Assembly (NCBI RefSeq): GCF_029227915.1
Contig: NC_079885.1
Coordinates: forward strand, 3,906,001-3,970,000
Source: Hydractinia symbiolongicarpus
Lineage: Eukaryota > Cnidaria > Hydrozoa > Anthoathecata > Hydractiniidae
Length of the DNA stretch: 64,000 nucleotides
Direction of reading: 5' to 3'
The translations under genes were made by a program, and so were the position numbers. Below are positions 51,641 through 64,000 of this stretch, one piece after another. The notes under the pieces were generated by a model. That model did not search any database, was not told where the DNA came from, and worked only from the letters and a program-made list of their open reading frames with translations. Numbering within the stretch: position 1 is the stretch's first letter; each line of letters begins with the position of its first letter.

Positions 51641-54600
51641 ATATTACTAAGATGTATCGCTTTTAACAGTGAAACGATTGACTGTGGGACTTAATTAAAG
51701 TGATTCTGAACTTTGAGCTCCTAAATGTGATAAATGAGCCAATTGAACTCCAAAGAATAATAACATTCTTCTTAATTTGACATGATTGCCGGAACTCAGC
51801 GATTACAGTGGGCGTTGTGGTAGCACTTCATTTAAAAATTTATATAAAATAAGTCATTTTTTACTGTGGGACCAATCCTGGCTGTTATCGAGCGATGAAG
51901 AAAGAGAAACAGTTTTAAAAACTACATTTCATTGACTCTCTAACGGTATCAGTCCGTTTCAATTACAACGGTTGCGCCACATATTCGTACCAACATGCAT
52001 TTAGCGATATTTTTCTGATTTTACTAGGTTGCATCGCTTTTAACAGTGAAAGGATTGACTGTGGGACTTAATTGAACTGATTTTGGACTTTGACCTCATA
52101 AATGTGATAAATGAGGCAATTGGACCCAAAGAATAACATTCTTCTTAATTTGACATGATTGCTGGAATTCAGCGATTACACTCGGCCCTATGGTAGCGCT
52201 TCACTTAACAATTTACATAAAATAAGTCATTTTTTTACTGTGGGACCAATCCTAGCCGTTGGTGCGCGCTGAAGAAGTAGAGACAGTTTCAAATACAACA
52301 TTTCATTGACTTTGCGTTACATATTCGTACCAACATGTATTTAGCGATAGTATTCGGATATTACTAGGATGCATCGCTTTTAACAGTGAAACGATGGACT
52401 GTGGGACTTAATTGAACTGATTTTGGACTGTGACCTTATGAATGTGATAAATGAGCCAATTGGACTCCAAGAAATAACATTCTTCTTAATTAGACATGAT
52501 TGCTGCAATTCAGCGATTACACTCGGCCCAATGGTAGCGCTTCACTTAATAATTTAGATAAAATAAGACATTTTTTACTGTGGGACCAATCCTGGACGTT
52601 AGCGCACATTGAAGAAATAGAGACAGTTTTAAATACTATATTTCATTGACTTTCTAACGGTATCAGTCCGTTCAAACTACAACGGTTGCGTCACAAATTC
52701 GTACCAACAAGTACTTAATGATTTTTTTCCGATATTACTAGGTTGCATTGCTTTTAACAGTGAAAGGATTGACTGTGGGACTTAATTGAACTGATTTTGG
52801 ACTTTGACCTCATAAATGTGATAAATGAGACAACTGGACCCAAGGAATAACATTCTTCTTAATTTGACATGATTGCTGGAAATTTCCGATTCGCTGGGCG
52901 CTGTGGTAGCGTTTTATTTAAAAGTTTAGATAAATAAGTCATTTTGTACTGTGGGACCAAACCTAGCCGTGAGCGCGCGTTGAAGAAATAGAAACATTTT
53001 CAAAAACTACATTTCATTGACTTTCTAACGGTGTCAATCCGTTTGAGTTACAACAGTTGCGTCACATGTTCGTACCAACATGTATTTAGTGATTTGTTTC
53101 CGATATTACTAAGTTGTATCGCTTTTAACAGTGAAACGATTGACTGTGGGACTTAATTGAAGTGATTCTGGACTGTGACCTTATAAATGTGATAAATGAG
53201 CCAATTGGACTCCAAGAAATAACATTTTTCTTAATTTGACATGATTGCTGCAATTCAGCGATTACGCTCGGCCCAATGGTAGCGCTTCACTTAATAATTT
53301 AGATAAAATAAGACATTTTTTACTGTGGGACCAATCCTAGACGTTAGCGCACACTGAAGAAATAGAGACAGTTTTAAATACTACATTTCATTGACTTTCT
53401 AACGGTATCAGTCCGTTCTAACTACAACGGTTGCGTCACATATTTGTACCAACAAGTACTTAATGATTTTTTTCCGATATTACTAGGTTGCATTCCTTTT
53501 AACAGTGAAAGGATTGACTGTGGGACTTAATTGAACTGACTTTGGACTTTGACCTCATAAATGTGATAAATGAGACAACTGGACCCAAGGAATAACATTC
53601 TTCTTAATTTGACATGATTGCTGGAATTTACCGATTCTCTGGGCGCTGTGGTAGCATTTTATATAAACGTTTAGATAAATAAGTCATTTTGTACTGTGGG
53701 AACAATCCTAGCCGTTAGCACGCGCTGAAGAAATAGAAACATTTTCAGAAACTACATTTCATTGACTTTCTAACGGTGTCAATCCGTTTGAGTTACAACA
53801 GTTGCGTCACGTATTCGTACCAACATGTACTTAGTGATTTTTTTCCGATATTACTAAGATGTATCGCTTTTAACAGTGAAACGATTGACTCTGGGACTTA
53901 CTTGAAGTATCTTTGGACTGTGACCTTATAAATGTGATAAATGAGCCAATTGAACTCCAAAAAATAACATTCTTCTTAATTTGACATGATTGCCGGAACT
54001 CAGCGATTACAGTGGGCGTTGTGGTAGCACTTCATTTAAAAATTTATATAAAATAAGTCATTTTTTACTGTGGGACCAATCCTGGCCGTTATCGAGCGCT
54101 GAAGAAAGAGAAACAGTTTTAAAAACTACATTTCATTGACTCTCTAACGGTATCAGTCCGTTTCAATTACAACGGTTGCGCCACATATTCGTACCAACAT
54201 GCATTTAGCGATATTTTTCTGATTTTACTAGGTTGCATCGCTTTTAACAGTGAAAGGATTGACTGTGGGACTTAATTGAACTGATTTTGGACTTTGACCT
54301 CATAAATGTGATAAATGAGGCAATTGGACCCAAAGAATAACATTCTTCTTAATTTGACATAATTGCTGGAATTCAGCGATTACACTCGGCCCTATGGTAG
54401 CGCTTCACTTAACAATTTACATAAAATAAGTCATTTTTTTACTGTGGGACCAATCATAGCCGTTGGTGCGCGCTGAAGAAGTAGAGACAGTTTCAAATAC
54501 AACATTTCATTGACTTTGCGTTACATATTCGTACCAACATGTATTTAGCGATAGTATTCGGATATTACTAGGATGCATCGCTTTTAACAGTGAAACGATG

Positions 54601-55710
54601 GACTGTGGGACTTAATTGAACTGATTTTGGACTGTGACCTTATGAATGTGATAAATGAGCCAATTGGACTCCAAGAAATAAAATTCTTCTTAATTAGACA
54701 TGATTGCTGCAATTCAGCGATTACACTCGGCCCAATGGTAGCGCTTCACTTAATAATTTAGATAAAATAAGACATTTTTTACTGTGGGACCAATCCTGGA
54801 CGTTAGCGCACATTGAAGAAATAGAGACAGTTTTAAATACTATATTTCATTGACTTTCTAACGGTATCAGTCCGTTCAAACTACAACGGTTGCGTCACAA
54901 ATTCGTACCAACAAGTACTTAATGATTTTTTTCCGATATTACTAGGTTGCATTGCTTTTAACAGTGAAAGGATTGACTGTGGGACTTAATTGAACTGATT
55001 TTGGACTTTGACCTCATAAATGTGATAAATGAGACAACTGGACCCAAGGAATAACATTCTTCTTAATTTGACATGATTGCTGGAAATTTCCGATTCGCTG
55101 GGCGCTGTGGTAGCGTTTTATTTAAAAGTTTAGATAAATAAGTCATTTTGTACTGTGGGACCAAACCTAGCCGTGAGCGCGCGTTGAAGAAATAGAAACA
55201 TTTTCAAAAACTACATTTCATTGACTTTCTAACGGTGTCAATCCGTTTGAGTTACAACAGTTGCGTCACATGTTCGTACCAACATGTATTTAGTGATTTG
55301 TTTCCGATATTACTAAGTTGTATCGCTTTTAACAGTGAAACGATTGACTGTGGGACTTAATTGAAGTGATTCTGGACTGTGACCTTATAAATGTGATAAA
55401 TGAGCCAATTGGACTCCAAGAAATAACATTTTTCTTAATTTGACATGATTGCTGCAATTCAGCGATTACGCTCGGCCCAATGGTAGCGCTTCACTTAATA
55501 ATTTAGATAAAATAAGACATTTTTTACTGTGGGACCAATCCTAGACGTTAGCGCACACTGAAGAAATAGAGACAGTTTTAAATACTACATTTCATTGACT
55601 TTTTAACGGTATCAGTCCGTTCTAACTACAACGGTTGCGTCACATATTCGTACCAACAAGTACTTAATGATTTTTTTCCGATATTACTAGGCTGCATTGC
55701 TTTTAACAGT
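51301..55710 (-). repeat. 6-mer HOR, ~2205 bp period, two copies
   Basis: GAAAGGATTGACTGTGGGAC with a following CTGACTTTGG or CTGATTTTGG lies about 2206 bp apart (51301 and 53507), and TCACTTAACAATTTACATAA at 52201 and 54405 (2204 bp). The unit is six monomers with one carrying the 34 bp deletion, which explains why the period is shorter than six full monomers. Confidence 0.78.
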
Positions 55711-55820
55711 GAAAGGATTGACTGTGGGACTTAATTGAACTGATTTTGGACTTTGACCTCATAAATGTGATAAATGAGACAACTGGACCCAAGGAATAAC
55801 ATTCTTCTTAATTTGACATG

Positions 55821-58800
55821 ATTGCTAGTATTTACCGATTCGCTGGGCGCTGTGGTAGCGTTTTATTTAAAAGTTTAGATAAATAAGTTATTTTGTACTG
55901 TGGGACCAAACCTAGCCGTGAGCGCGCGTTGAAGAAATAGAAACATTTTCAAAAACTACATTTCATTGACTTTCTAACGGTATCAATCCGTTTGAGTTAC
56001 AACAGTTGCGTCACATGTTCGTACCAACATGTATTTAGTGATTTGTTTCCTATATTACTAAGTTGTATCGCTTTTAACAGTGAAACGATTGACTGTGGGA
56101 CTTAATTGAAGTGATTCTGGACTGTGACCTTATAAATGTGATAAATGAGCCAATTGAACTCCAAGGAACAACATTCTTCTTAATTTGACATGATTGCCGG
56201 AACTCAGCAATTACACTGGGCGTTGTGGTAGCACTTCATTTAAAAATTTATATAAAATAAGTCATTTTTAACTATGGGACAAATCCTGGCCGTTATCGCG
56301 CGCTAAAGAAAGAGAGACAGTTTTAAAAACTAAATTTCAATGACTTTCTAACGGTATCAATCCGCTTGAATTACAACGGTTGCGTCACATATTCGTACCA
56401 ACATGTATTTAGTGATTTTTTTCCGATATTACTAAGTTGAATTGCTTTTAACAGTGAAACGATTGACTGTGGGACTTAATTGAAGTAACTTTGGACTGTG
56501 ACCTTATAAATGTGATAAATGAGCTAATTGAACTCCAAGGAATAACATTCTTCTTAATTTGACATGATTGCCGGAACTCAGCGATTACACTGGCCGTTGT
56601 GGTAGCACTTCATTTAAAAATTTATATAAAATAAGTCATTTTTAACTATGGGACCAATCCTGGCCGTTATCTCGCGCTAAAGAAAGAGGGACAGTTTTAA
56701 AAACTACATTTCATTGACCTTCTAACGGTGTCAATCCGTTTGAGTTACAAAAGTTGCGTCATGTATTCGTACCAACATGTACTTAGTGATTTTTTTCCGA
56801 TATTACTAAGTTGTATCGCTTTTAACAGTGAAACGATTGACTCTGGGACTTACTTGAAGTAACTTTGGACTGTGACCTTATAAATGTGATAAGTGAGCCA
56901 AATGGACCCAAGGAATAACATTTTTCTTAATTTGACATGGTTGCCGGAACTCAGCGATTAAACTGGGCGTTGTGGTAGCACTTAATTTAAAAATTTATAT
57001 AAATCAAGTCATTTTTAACTATGGGACAAATCCTGGCCGTTATCGCGCGCTAAAGAAAGAGAGACAGTTTTAAAAACTAAATTTCAATGACTTTCTAACG
57101 GTATCAATCCGCTTGAATTACAACGGTTGCGTCACATATTCGTACCAACATGTATTTAGTGATTTTTTTCCGATATTACTAAGTTGAATTGCTTTTAACA
57201 GTGAAACGATTGACTGTGGGACTTAATTGAAGTGATTCTGGACTGTGACCTTATAAATGTGATAAATGAGCCAATTGAACTCCAAGGAACAACATTCTTC
57301 TTAATTTGACATGATTGCCGGAACTCAGCAATTACACTGGGCGTTGTGGTAGCACTTCATTTAAAAATTTAGATAAATAAGTCTTTTTTTACTGTGGGAC
57401 CAATCCTGGCGGGTAGCGCGCGTTGAAGAAATAGAGACAGTTTCACAAACTACATTTCATTGACTTTCTAACGGTGTCAATCCGTTTGAGTTACAACAGT
57501 TGCGTCATGTATTCGTACCAACATGTACTTAGTGATTTTTTTCCGATATTACTAAGTTGTATCGCTTTTAACAGTGAAACGAGTGACTGTGGGACTTAAT
57601 TAAAGTGATTCTGGACTTTGACCTCCTAAATGTGATAAATGAGCCAACTGAACTCCACGGAATAACATTTTTCTTAATTTGACATGGTTGCCGGAACTCA
57701 GCGATTACACTGGGCGTTGAGGTAGCGCTTCACTTAAAAATTTACATAAAATAAGTCATTTTTTTTCTGTGGGACCAATCCTAGCTGTTGGTGCGCGCTG
57801 AAGAAATAGAGACAGTTTCAAATACTACATTTCATTGACTTTGCGTCACATATTCGTACCAACATGTATTTAGCGATAGTATTCGGTTATTACTAGGATG
57901 CATCGCTTTTAACAGTGAAACGATGGACTGTGGGACTTAATTGAACTGATTTTGGACTGTGACCTTATAAATGTGATAAGTGAGACAATTGGACCCAAGA
58001 AATAACATTCTTCTTAATTTGACATGATTGCTGGAATTTACCGATTTCGCTGGGCTCTGTGGTAGCTTTTTTTAAAAAAGTTTAGATAAATAAGTCATTT
58101 TGTACTGTGGGACCAATCCTAGCCGTTAGCGCGCGTTAAAGAAATAGAAACATTTTAAAAAACTACATTTCATTGACTTTCTAACGATTTCAATCCGCTT
58201 GACTTACAACGTTTGCGTCGCATATTCGTACCAACATGTATTTAGTGATTTTTTTCCGATATTACTAAGATGTATCGCTTTTAACAGTGAAACGATTGAC
58301 TGTGGGACTTAATTGAAGTGATTCTGGACTGTGACCTTATAAATATGATAAATGAGCCAATTGGATTCCAAGAAATAACATTCTTCTTAATTAGACATGA
58401 TTGCTGCAATTTAGCGATTACACTCGCCCAATGGTAGCGCTTCACTTAATAATTTAGATAAAATAAGACATTTTTTACTGTGGGACCAATCCTAGACATT
58501 AGCGCACACTGCAGAAATAGAGACAGTTTTAAATATTATATTTCATTGACGTTCAAACGGTATCAGTCCGTTCTAACTACAACGGTTGCGTCACATATTC
58601 GTACCAATAAGTACTTAATGATTTTTTTCCGATATTACTAGGTTGCATTGCTTTTAACAGTGAAAGGATTGACTGTGGGACTTAATTGAACTGACTTTGG
58701 ACTTTGACCTCATAAATGTGATAAATGAGACAACTGGACCCAAGGAATAACATTCTTCTTAATTTGACATGATTGCTGGAATTTACCGATTCTCTGGGCG

Positions 58801-59515
58801 CTGTGGTAGCATTTTATATAAACGTTTAGATAAATAAGTCATTTTGTACTGTGGGAACAATCCTAGCCGTTAGCACGCGCTGAAGAAATAGAAACATTTT
58901 CAGAAACTACATTTCATTGACTTTCTAACGGTGTCAATCCGTTTGAGTTACAACAGTTGCGTCACGTATTCGTACCAACATGTACTTAGTGATTTTTTTC
59001 CGATATTACTAAGTTGTATCGCTTTTAACAGTGAAACGATTGACTCTGGGACTTACTGGAAGTAACTTTGGACTGTGACCTTATAAATGTGATAAGTGAG
59101 CCAAATGGACCCAAGAAATAAAATTCTTCTTAATTTGACATGATTGCTGCAATTCAACGATTACGCTCGGCCCAATGGTAGCGCTTCACTTAATAATTTA
59201 GATAAAATAAGACATTTTTTACTGTGGGACCAATCCTAGACGTTAGCGCACACTGAAGAAATAGAGACAGTTTTAAATACTACATTTCATTGACTTTCTA
59301 ACGGTATCAGTCCGTTCTAACTACAACGGTTGCGTCACATATTCGTACCAACAAGTACTTAATGATTTTTTTCCGATATTACTAGGCTGCATTGCTTTTA
59401 ACAGTGAAAGGATTGACTGTGGGACTTAATTGAACTGATTTTGGACTTTGACCTCATAAATGTGATAAATGAGACAACTGGACCCAAGGAATAACATTCT
59501 TCTTAATTTGACATG
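55821..59515 (-). repeat. 10-mer spacing block, 3695 bp
   Basis: The rare variant ATTGCTAGTATTTACCGATT occurs at 55821, 59516 and 62501. The first interval is 3695 bp (about ten monomers including a shortened one) and the second 2985 bp. The first interval contains copy 2 of the 7359 bp-shifted duplication, so the block is a composite. Confidence 0.65.
57460..59000 (-). repeat. Duplicated block, copy 2 (partner 50100-51640)
   Basis: This is the second copy of the block at 50100-51640, at a 7359 bp shift. Shared rare variants include CTCGCCCAATGGTAGCGC (one base shorter than other monomers) and GTACCAATAAGTACTTAATG. It ends near 59000, where the following TTACTAAGTTGTATCGC differs from TTACTAAGATGTATCGC of copy 1. 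Confidence 0.75.
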
Positions 59516-62500
59516 ATTGCTAGTATTTACCGATTCGCTGGGCGCTGTGGTAGCGTTTTATTTAAAAGTTTAGATAAATAAGTTATTTTGTACTGTGGGA
59601 CCAAACCTAGCCGTGAGCGCGCGTTGAAGAAATAGAAACATTTTCAAAAACTACATTTCATTGACTTTCTAACGGTATCAATCCGTTTGAGTTACAACAG
59701 TTGCGTCACATGTTCGTACCAACATGTATTTAGTGATTTGTTTCCTATATTACTAAGTTGTATCGCTTTTAACAGTGAAACGATTGACTGTGGGACTTAA
59801 TTGAAGTGATTCTGGACTGTGACCTTATAAATGTGATAAATGAGCCAATTGAACTCCAAGGAACAACATTCTTCTTAATTTGACATGATTGCCGGAACTC
59901 AGCAATTACACTGGGCGTTGTGGTAGCACTTCATTTAAAAATTTATATAAAATAAGTCATTTTTAACTATGGGACAAATCCTGGCCGTTATCGCGCGCTA
60001 AAGAAAGAGAGACAGTTTTAAAAACTAAATTTCAATGACTTTCTAACGGTATCAATCCGCTTGAATTACAACGGTTGCGTCACATATTCGTACCAACATG
60101 TATTTAGTGATTTTTTTCCGAAATTACTAAGTTGAATTGCTTTTAACAGTGAAACGATTGACTGTGGGACTTAATTGAAGTAACTTTGGACTGTGACCTT
60201 ATAAATGTGATAAATGAGCTAATTGAACTCCAAGGAATAACATTCTTCTTAATTTGACATGATTGCCGGAACTCAGCGATTACACTGGCCGTTGTGGTAG
60301 CACTTCATTTAAAAATTTATATAAAATAAGTCATTTTTAACTATGGGACCAATCCTGGCCGTTATCTCGCGCTAAAGAAAGAGGGACAGTTTTAAAAACT
60401 AAATTTCAATGACTTTCTAACGGTATCAATCCGCTTGAATTACAATGGTTGCGTCACATATTCGTACCAACATGTATTTAGTGACTTTTTTCCGATATTA
60501 CTAAGTTGTATCGCTTTTAACAGTGAAACGATTGACTCTGGGACTTACTGGAAGTAACTTTGGACTGTGACCTTATAAATGTGATAAGTGAGCCAAATGG
60601 ACCCAAGAAATAAAATTCTTCTTAATTTGACATGATTGCTGCAATTCAGCGATTACGCTCGGCCCAATGGTAGCGCTTCACTTAATAATTTAGATAAAAT
60701 AGGACATTTTTTACTGTGGGACCAAACCTAGCCGTGAGCGCGCGTTGAAGAAATAGAAACATTTTCAAAAACTACATTTCATTGACTTTCTAACGGTGTC
60801 AATCCGTTTGAGTTAGAACAATTGCGTCACATGTTCGTACCAACATGTATTTAGTGATTTGTTTCCTATATTACTAAGTTGTATCGCTTTTAACAGTGAA
60901 ACGATTGACTGTGGGATTTAATTGAAGTGATTCTGGACTGTGACCTTATAAATGTGATAAATGAGCCAATTGAACTCCAAGGAACAACATTCTTCTTAAT
61001 TCGACATGATTGCCGAAACTCAGCGATTACACTGGGCGTTGTGGTAGCACTTCATTTAAAAATTTATATAAAATAAGTCATTTTTAACTATGGGACCAAT
61101 CCTGGCCGTTATCGCGCGCTAAAGAAAGAGAGACAGTTTTAAAAACTAAATTTCATTGACTTTCTAACGGTACCAATCCGCTTGAATTACAACGGTTGCG
61201 TCACATATTCGTACCAACATGTATTTAGTGATTTTTTTCCGATATTACAAAGTTGTATCGCTTTTAACAGTGAAACGATTGACTCTGGGACTTAATTGAA
61301 GTAACTTTGGACTGTGACCTTATAAATGTGATAAATGAGCCAATTGAACTCCAAGGAATAACATTCTTCTTAATTTGACATGATTGCCGGAACTCAGCGA
61401 TTACACTGGCCGTTGTGGTAGCACTTCATTTAAAAATTTATATAAAATAAGTCATTTTTAACTATGGGACAAATCCTGGCCGTTATTGCGCGCTAAAGAA
61501 AGAGGGACAGTTTTAAAAACTAAATTTCAATGACTTTCTAACGGTATCAATCCGCTTGAATTACAATGGTTGCGTCACATATTCGTACCAACATGTATTT
61601 AGTGACTTTTTTCCGATATTACTAAGTTGTATCGCTTTTAACAGTGAAACGATTGACTCTGGGACTTACTGGAAGTAACTTTGGACTGTGACCTTATAAA
61701 TGTGATAAATGAGACAACTGGACCCAAGGAATAACATTCTTCTTAATTTGACATGATTGCTGGAAATTTCCGATTCGCTGGGCGCTGTGGTATCGTTTTA
61801 TTTAAAAGTTTAGATAAATAAGTCATTTTGTACTGTGGGACCAAACCTAGCCGTGAGCGCGCGTTGAAGAAATAGAAACATTTTCAAAAACTACATTTCA
61901 TTGACTTTCTAACGGTGTCAATCCGTTTGAGTTACAACAGTTGCGTCACATGTTCGTACCAACATGTATTTAGTGATTTGTTTCCGATATTACTAAGTTG
62001 TATCGCTTTTAACAGTGAAACGATTGACTGTGGGACTTAATTGAAGTGATTCTGGACTGTGACCTTATAAATGTGATAAATGAGCCAATTGGACTCCAAG
62101 AAATAACATTTTTCTTAATTTGACATGATTGCTGCAACTCAGCGATTACGCTCGGCCCAATGGTAGCGCTTCACTTAATAATTTAGATAAAATAAGACAT
62201 TTTTTACTGTTGGACCAATCCTAGACGTTAGCGCACACTGAAGAAATAGAGACAGTTTTAAATACTACATTTCATTGACTTTCTAACGGTATCAGTCCGT
62301 TCTAACTACAACGGTTGCGTCACATATTCGTACCAACAAGTACTTAATGATTTTTTTCCGATATTACTAGGCTGCATTGCTTTTAACAGTGAAAGGATTG
62401 ACTGTGGGACTTAATTGAACTGATTTTGGACTTTGACCTCATAAATGTGATAAATGAGACAACTGGACCCAAGGAATAACATTCTTCTTAATTTGACATG

Positions 62501-64000
62501 ATTGCTAGTATTTACCGATTCGCTGGGCGCTGTGGTAGCGTTTTATTTAAAAGTTTAGATAAATAAGTTATTTTGTACTGTGGGACCAAACCTAGCCGTG
62601 AGCGCGCGTTGAAGAAATAGAAACATTTTCAAAAACTACATTTCATTGACTTTCTAACGGTATCAATCCGTTTGAGTTACAACAGTTGCGTCACATGTTC
62701 GTACCAACATGTATTTAGTGATTTGTTTCTTATATTACTAAGTTGTATCGCTTTTAACAGTGAAACGATTGACTGTGGGACTTAATTGAAGTGATTCTGG
62801 ACTGTGACCTTATAAATGTGATAAATGAGCCAATTGAACTCCAAGGAACAACATTCTTCTTAATTTGACATGATTGCCGGAACTCAGCAATTACACTGGG
62901 CGTTGTGGTAGCACTTCATTTAAAAATTTATATAAAATAAGTCATTTTTAACTATGGGACAAATCCTGGCCGTTATCGCGCGCTAAAGAAAGAGAGACAG
63001 TTTTAAAAACTAAATTTCAATGACTTTCTAACGGTATCAATCCGCTTGAATTACAACGGTTGCGTCACATATTCGTACCAACATGTATTTAGTGATTTTT
63101 TTCCGAAATTACTAAGTTGAATTGCTTTTAACAGTGAAACGATTGACTGTGGGACTTAATTGAAGTAACTTTGGACTGTGACCTTATAAATGTGATAAAT
63201 GAGCTAATTGAACTCCAAGGAATAACATTCTTCTTAATTTGACATGATTGCCGGAACTCAGCGATTACACTGGCCGTTGTGGTAGCACTTCATTTAAAAA
63301 TTTATATAAAATAAGTCATTTTTAACTATGGGACCAATCCTGGCCGTTATCTCGCGCTAAAGAAAGAGGGACAGTTTTAAAAACTAAATTTCAATGACTT
63401 TCTAACGGTATCAATCCGCTTGAATTACAATGGTTGCGTCACATATTCGTACCAACATGTATTTAGTGACTTTTTTCCGATATTACTAAGTTGTATTGCT
63501 TTTAACAGTGAAACGATTGACTCTGGGACTTACTGGAAGTAACTTTGGACTGTGACCTTATAAATGTGATAAGTGAGCCAACTGGACCCCAACAAATAAA
63601 ATTCTTCTTAATTTGACATGATTGCTGCAATTCAGCGATTACGCTCGGCCCAATGGTAGCGCTTCACTTAATAATTTAGATAAAATAGGACATTTTTTAC
63701 TGTGGGACCAAACCTAGCCGTGAGCGCACGTTGAAGAAATAGAAACATTTTCAAAAACTACATTTCATTGACTTTCTAACGGTGTCAATCCGTTTGAGTT
63801 AGAACAATTGCGTCACATGTTCGTACCAACATGTATTTAGTGATTTGTTTCCTATATTACTAAGTTGTATCGCTTTTAACAGTGAAACGATTGACTGTGG
63901 GATTTAATTGAAGTGATTCTGGACTGTGACCTTATAAATGTGATAAATGAGCCAATTGAACTCCAAGGAACAACATTCTTCTTAATTCGACATGATTGCC
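59125..64000 (-). repeat. 8-mer HOR, 2985 bp period, about 1.6 copies
   Basis: Positions 59125-61015 match 62110-64000 with a shift of 2985-2986 bp. Markers are ATTGCTAGTATTTACC (59516, 62501), ATAGGACATTTTTTACTG (60700, 63686) and GAGTTAGAACAATTGCG near 60815 and 63800. The second copy runs off the right edge of the window, so the full HOR and its copy number cannot be judged here. Confidence 0.8.

Larger units (their letters stand above)
28059..64000 (-). repeat. Satellite array C, ~372 bp monomers, reverse orientation
   Basis: About 97 monomers of the same family run as the reverse complement of arrays A and B. Landmarks are TTCGTACCAACATGTATT, GTTGCGTCACATATTCG, ACTGTGGGACCAATCCT and CTTCTTAATTTGACATGATT, each once per ~372 bp. 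The array continues past the right edge of the window. No foreign insertion, gene or RNA gene is visible in 36 kb. Subtypes known from arrays A and B recur, including the 34 bp deletion form (50480, 52310, 54515, 57840) and the CTCCAAA-tail subtype (reversed, near 46630 and 48120). Confidence 0.97.

Overview
The window is almost entirely one tandem satellite DNA family with a monomer of about 372 bp. One 2.2 kb foreign insertion interrupts it, and I see no credible protein-coding gene, rRNA, tRNA or CRISPR array. This is eukaryotic nuclear DNA of centromeric, pericentromeric, subtelomeric or other heterochromatic type, because long AT-rich monomers carry higher-order repeats (HORs) and a Helitron-like transposon. 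The species cannot be named from the sequence. The insert's AGCT-rich and AT-rich non-coding style would suit an invertebrate, but that is a weak impression. All monomer counts and shifts were measured by eye from landmark positions and may be off by a few bases.

Layout. (1) Positions 1-14486: about 39 monomers, here called forward orientation. They form nested multimers: a trimer of 1118 bp, a heptamer of 2608 bp, a mixed dimer/trimer zone, and a hexamer of 2230 bp in two near-identical copies. (2) Positions 14487-16698: a 2212 bp insert with the hallmarks of a non-autonomous Helitron. It has a 5' TC, a 3' CTAG preceded by a short hairpin, and insertion between A and T of an otherwise intact monomer. 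It contains no transposase or helicase gene. (3) Positions 16699-28058: about 30 more forward monomers with HOR periods of about 2.57 and 2.72 kb, and unusual 173 bp sub-monomer units that carry a 14 bp minisatellite. (4) Positions 28052-28058: a strand-switch junction where the array flips orientation at a 7 bp microhomology. (5) Positions 28059-64000: about 97 monomers in reverse orientation. HOR periods change along this arm: 3730 bp (10-mer), 2239 bp (6-mer), 1866 bp (5-mer), 747 bp (2-mer), about 2205 bp (6-mer) and 2985 bp (8-mer).

How the parts relate. Many monomer subtypes on the left recur, inverted, on the right. These include a subtype with a 34 bp internal deletion and subtypes flanking the strand switch in mirrored order. 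The simplest reading is one satellite family that was inverted or fold-back duplicated, then locally homogenised by repeated unequal exchange or amplification. The Helitron landed in the array on one side. The only element that looks functionally constrained is a near-invariant block in each monomer around the motif CATGTTGGTACGAA, which in some subtypes is an almost perfect 18 bp dyad. Stop-free frames of up to 94 codons recur in certain monomers, but they follow amplification of one subtype and are not supported as genes.
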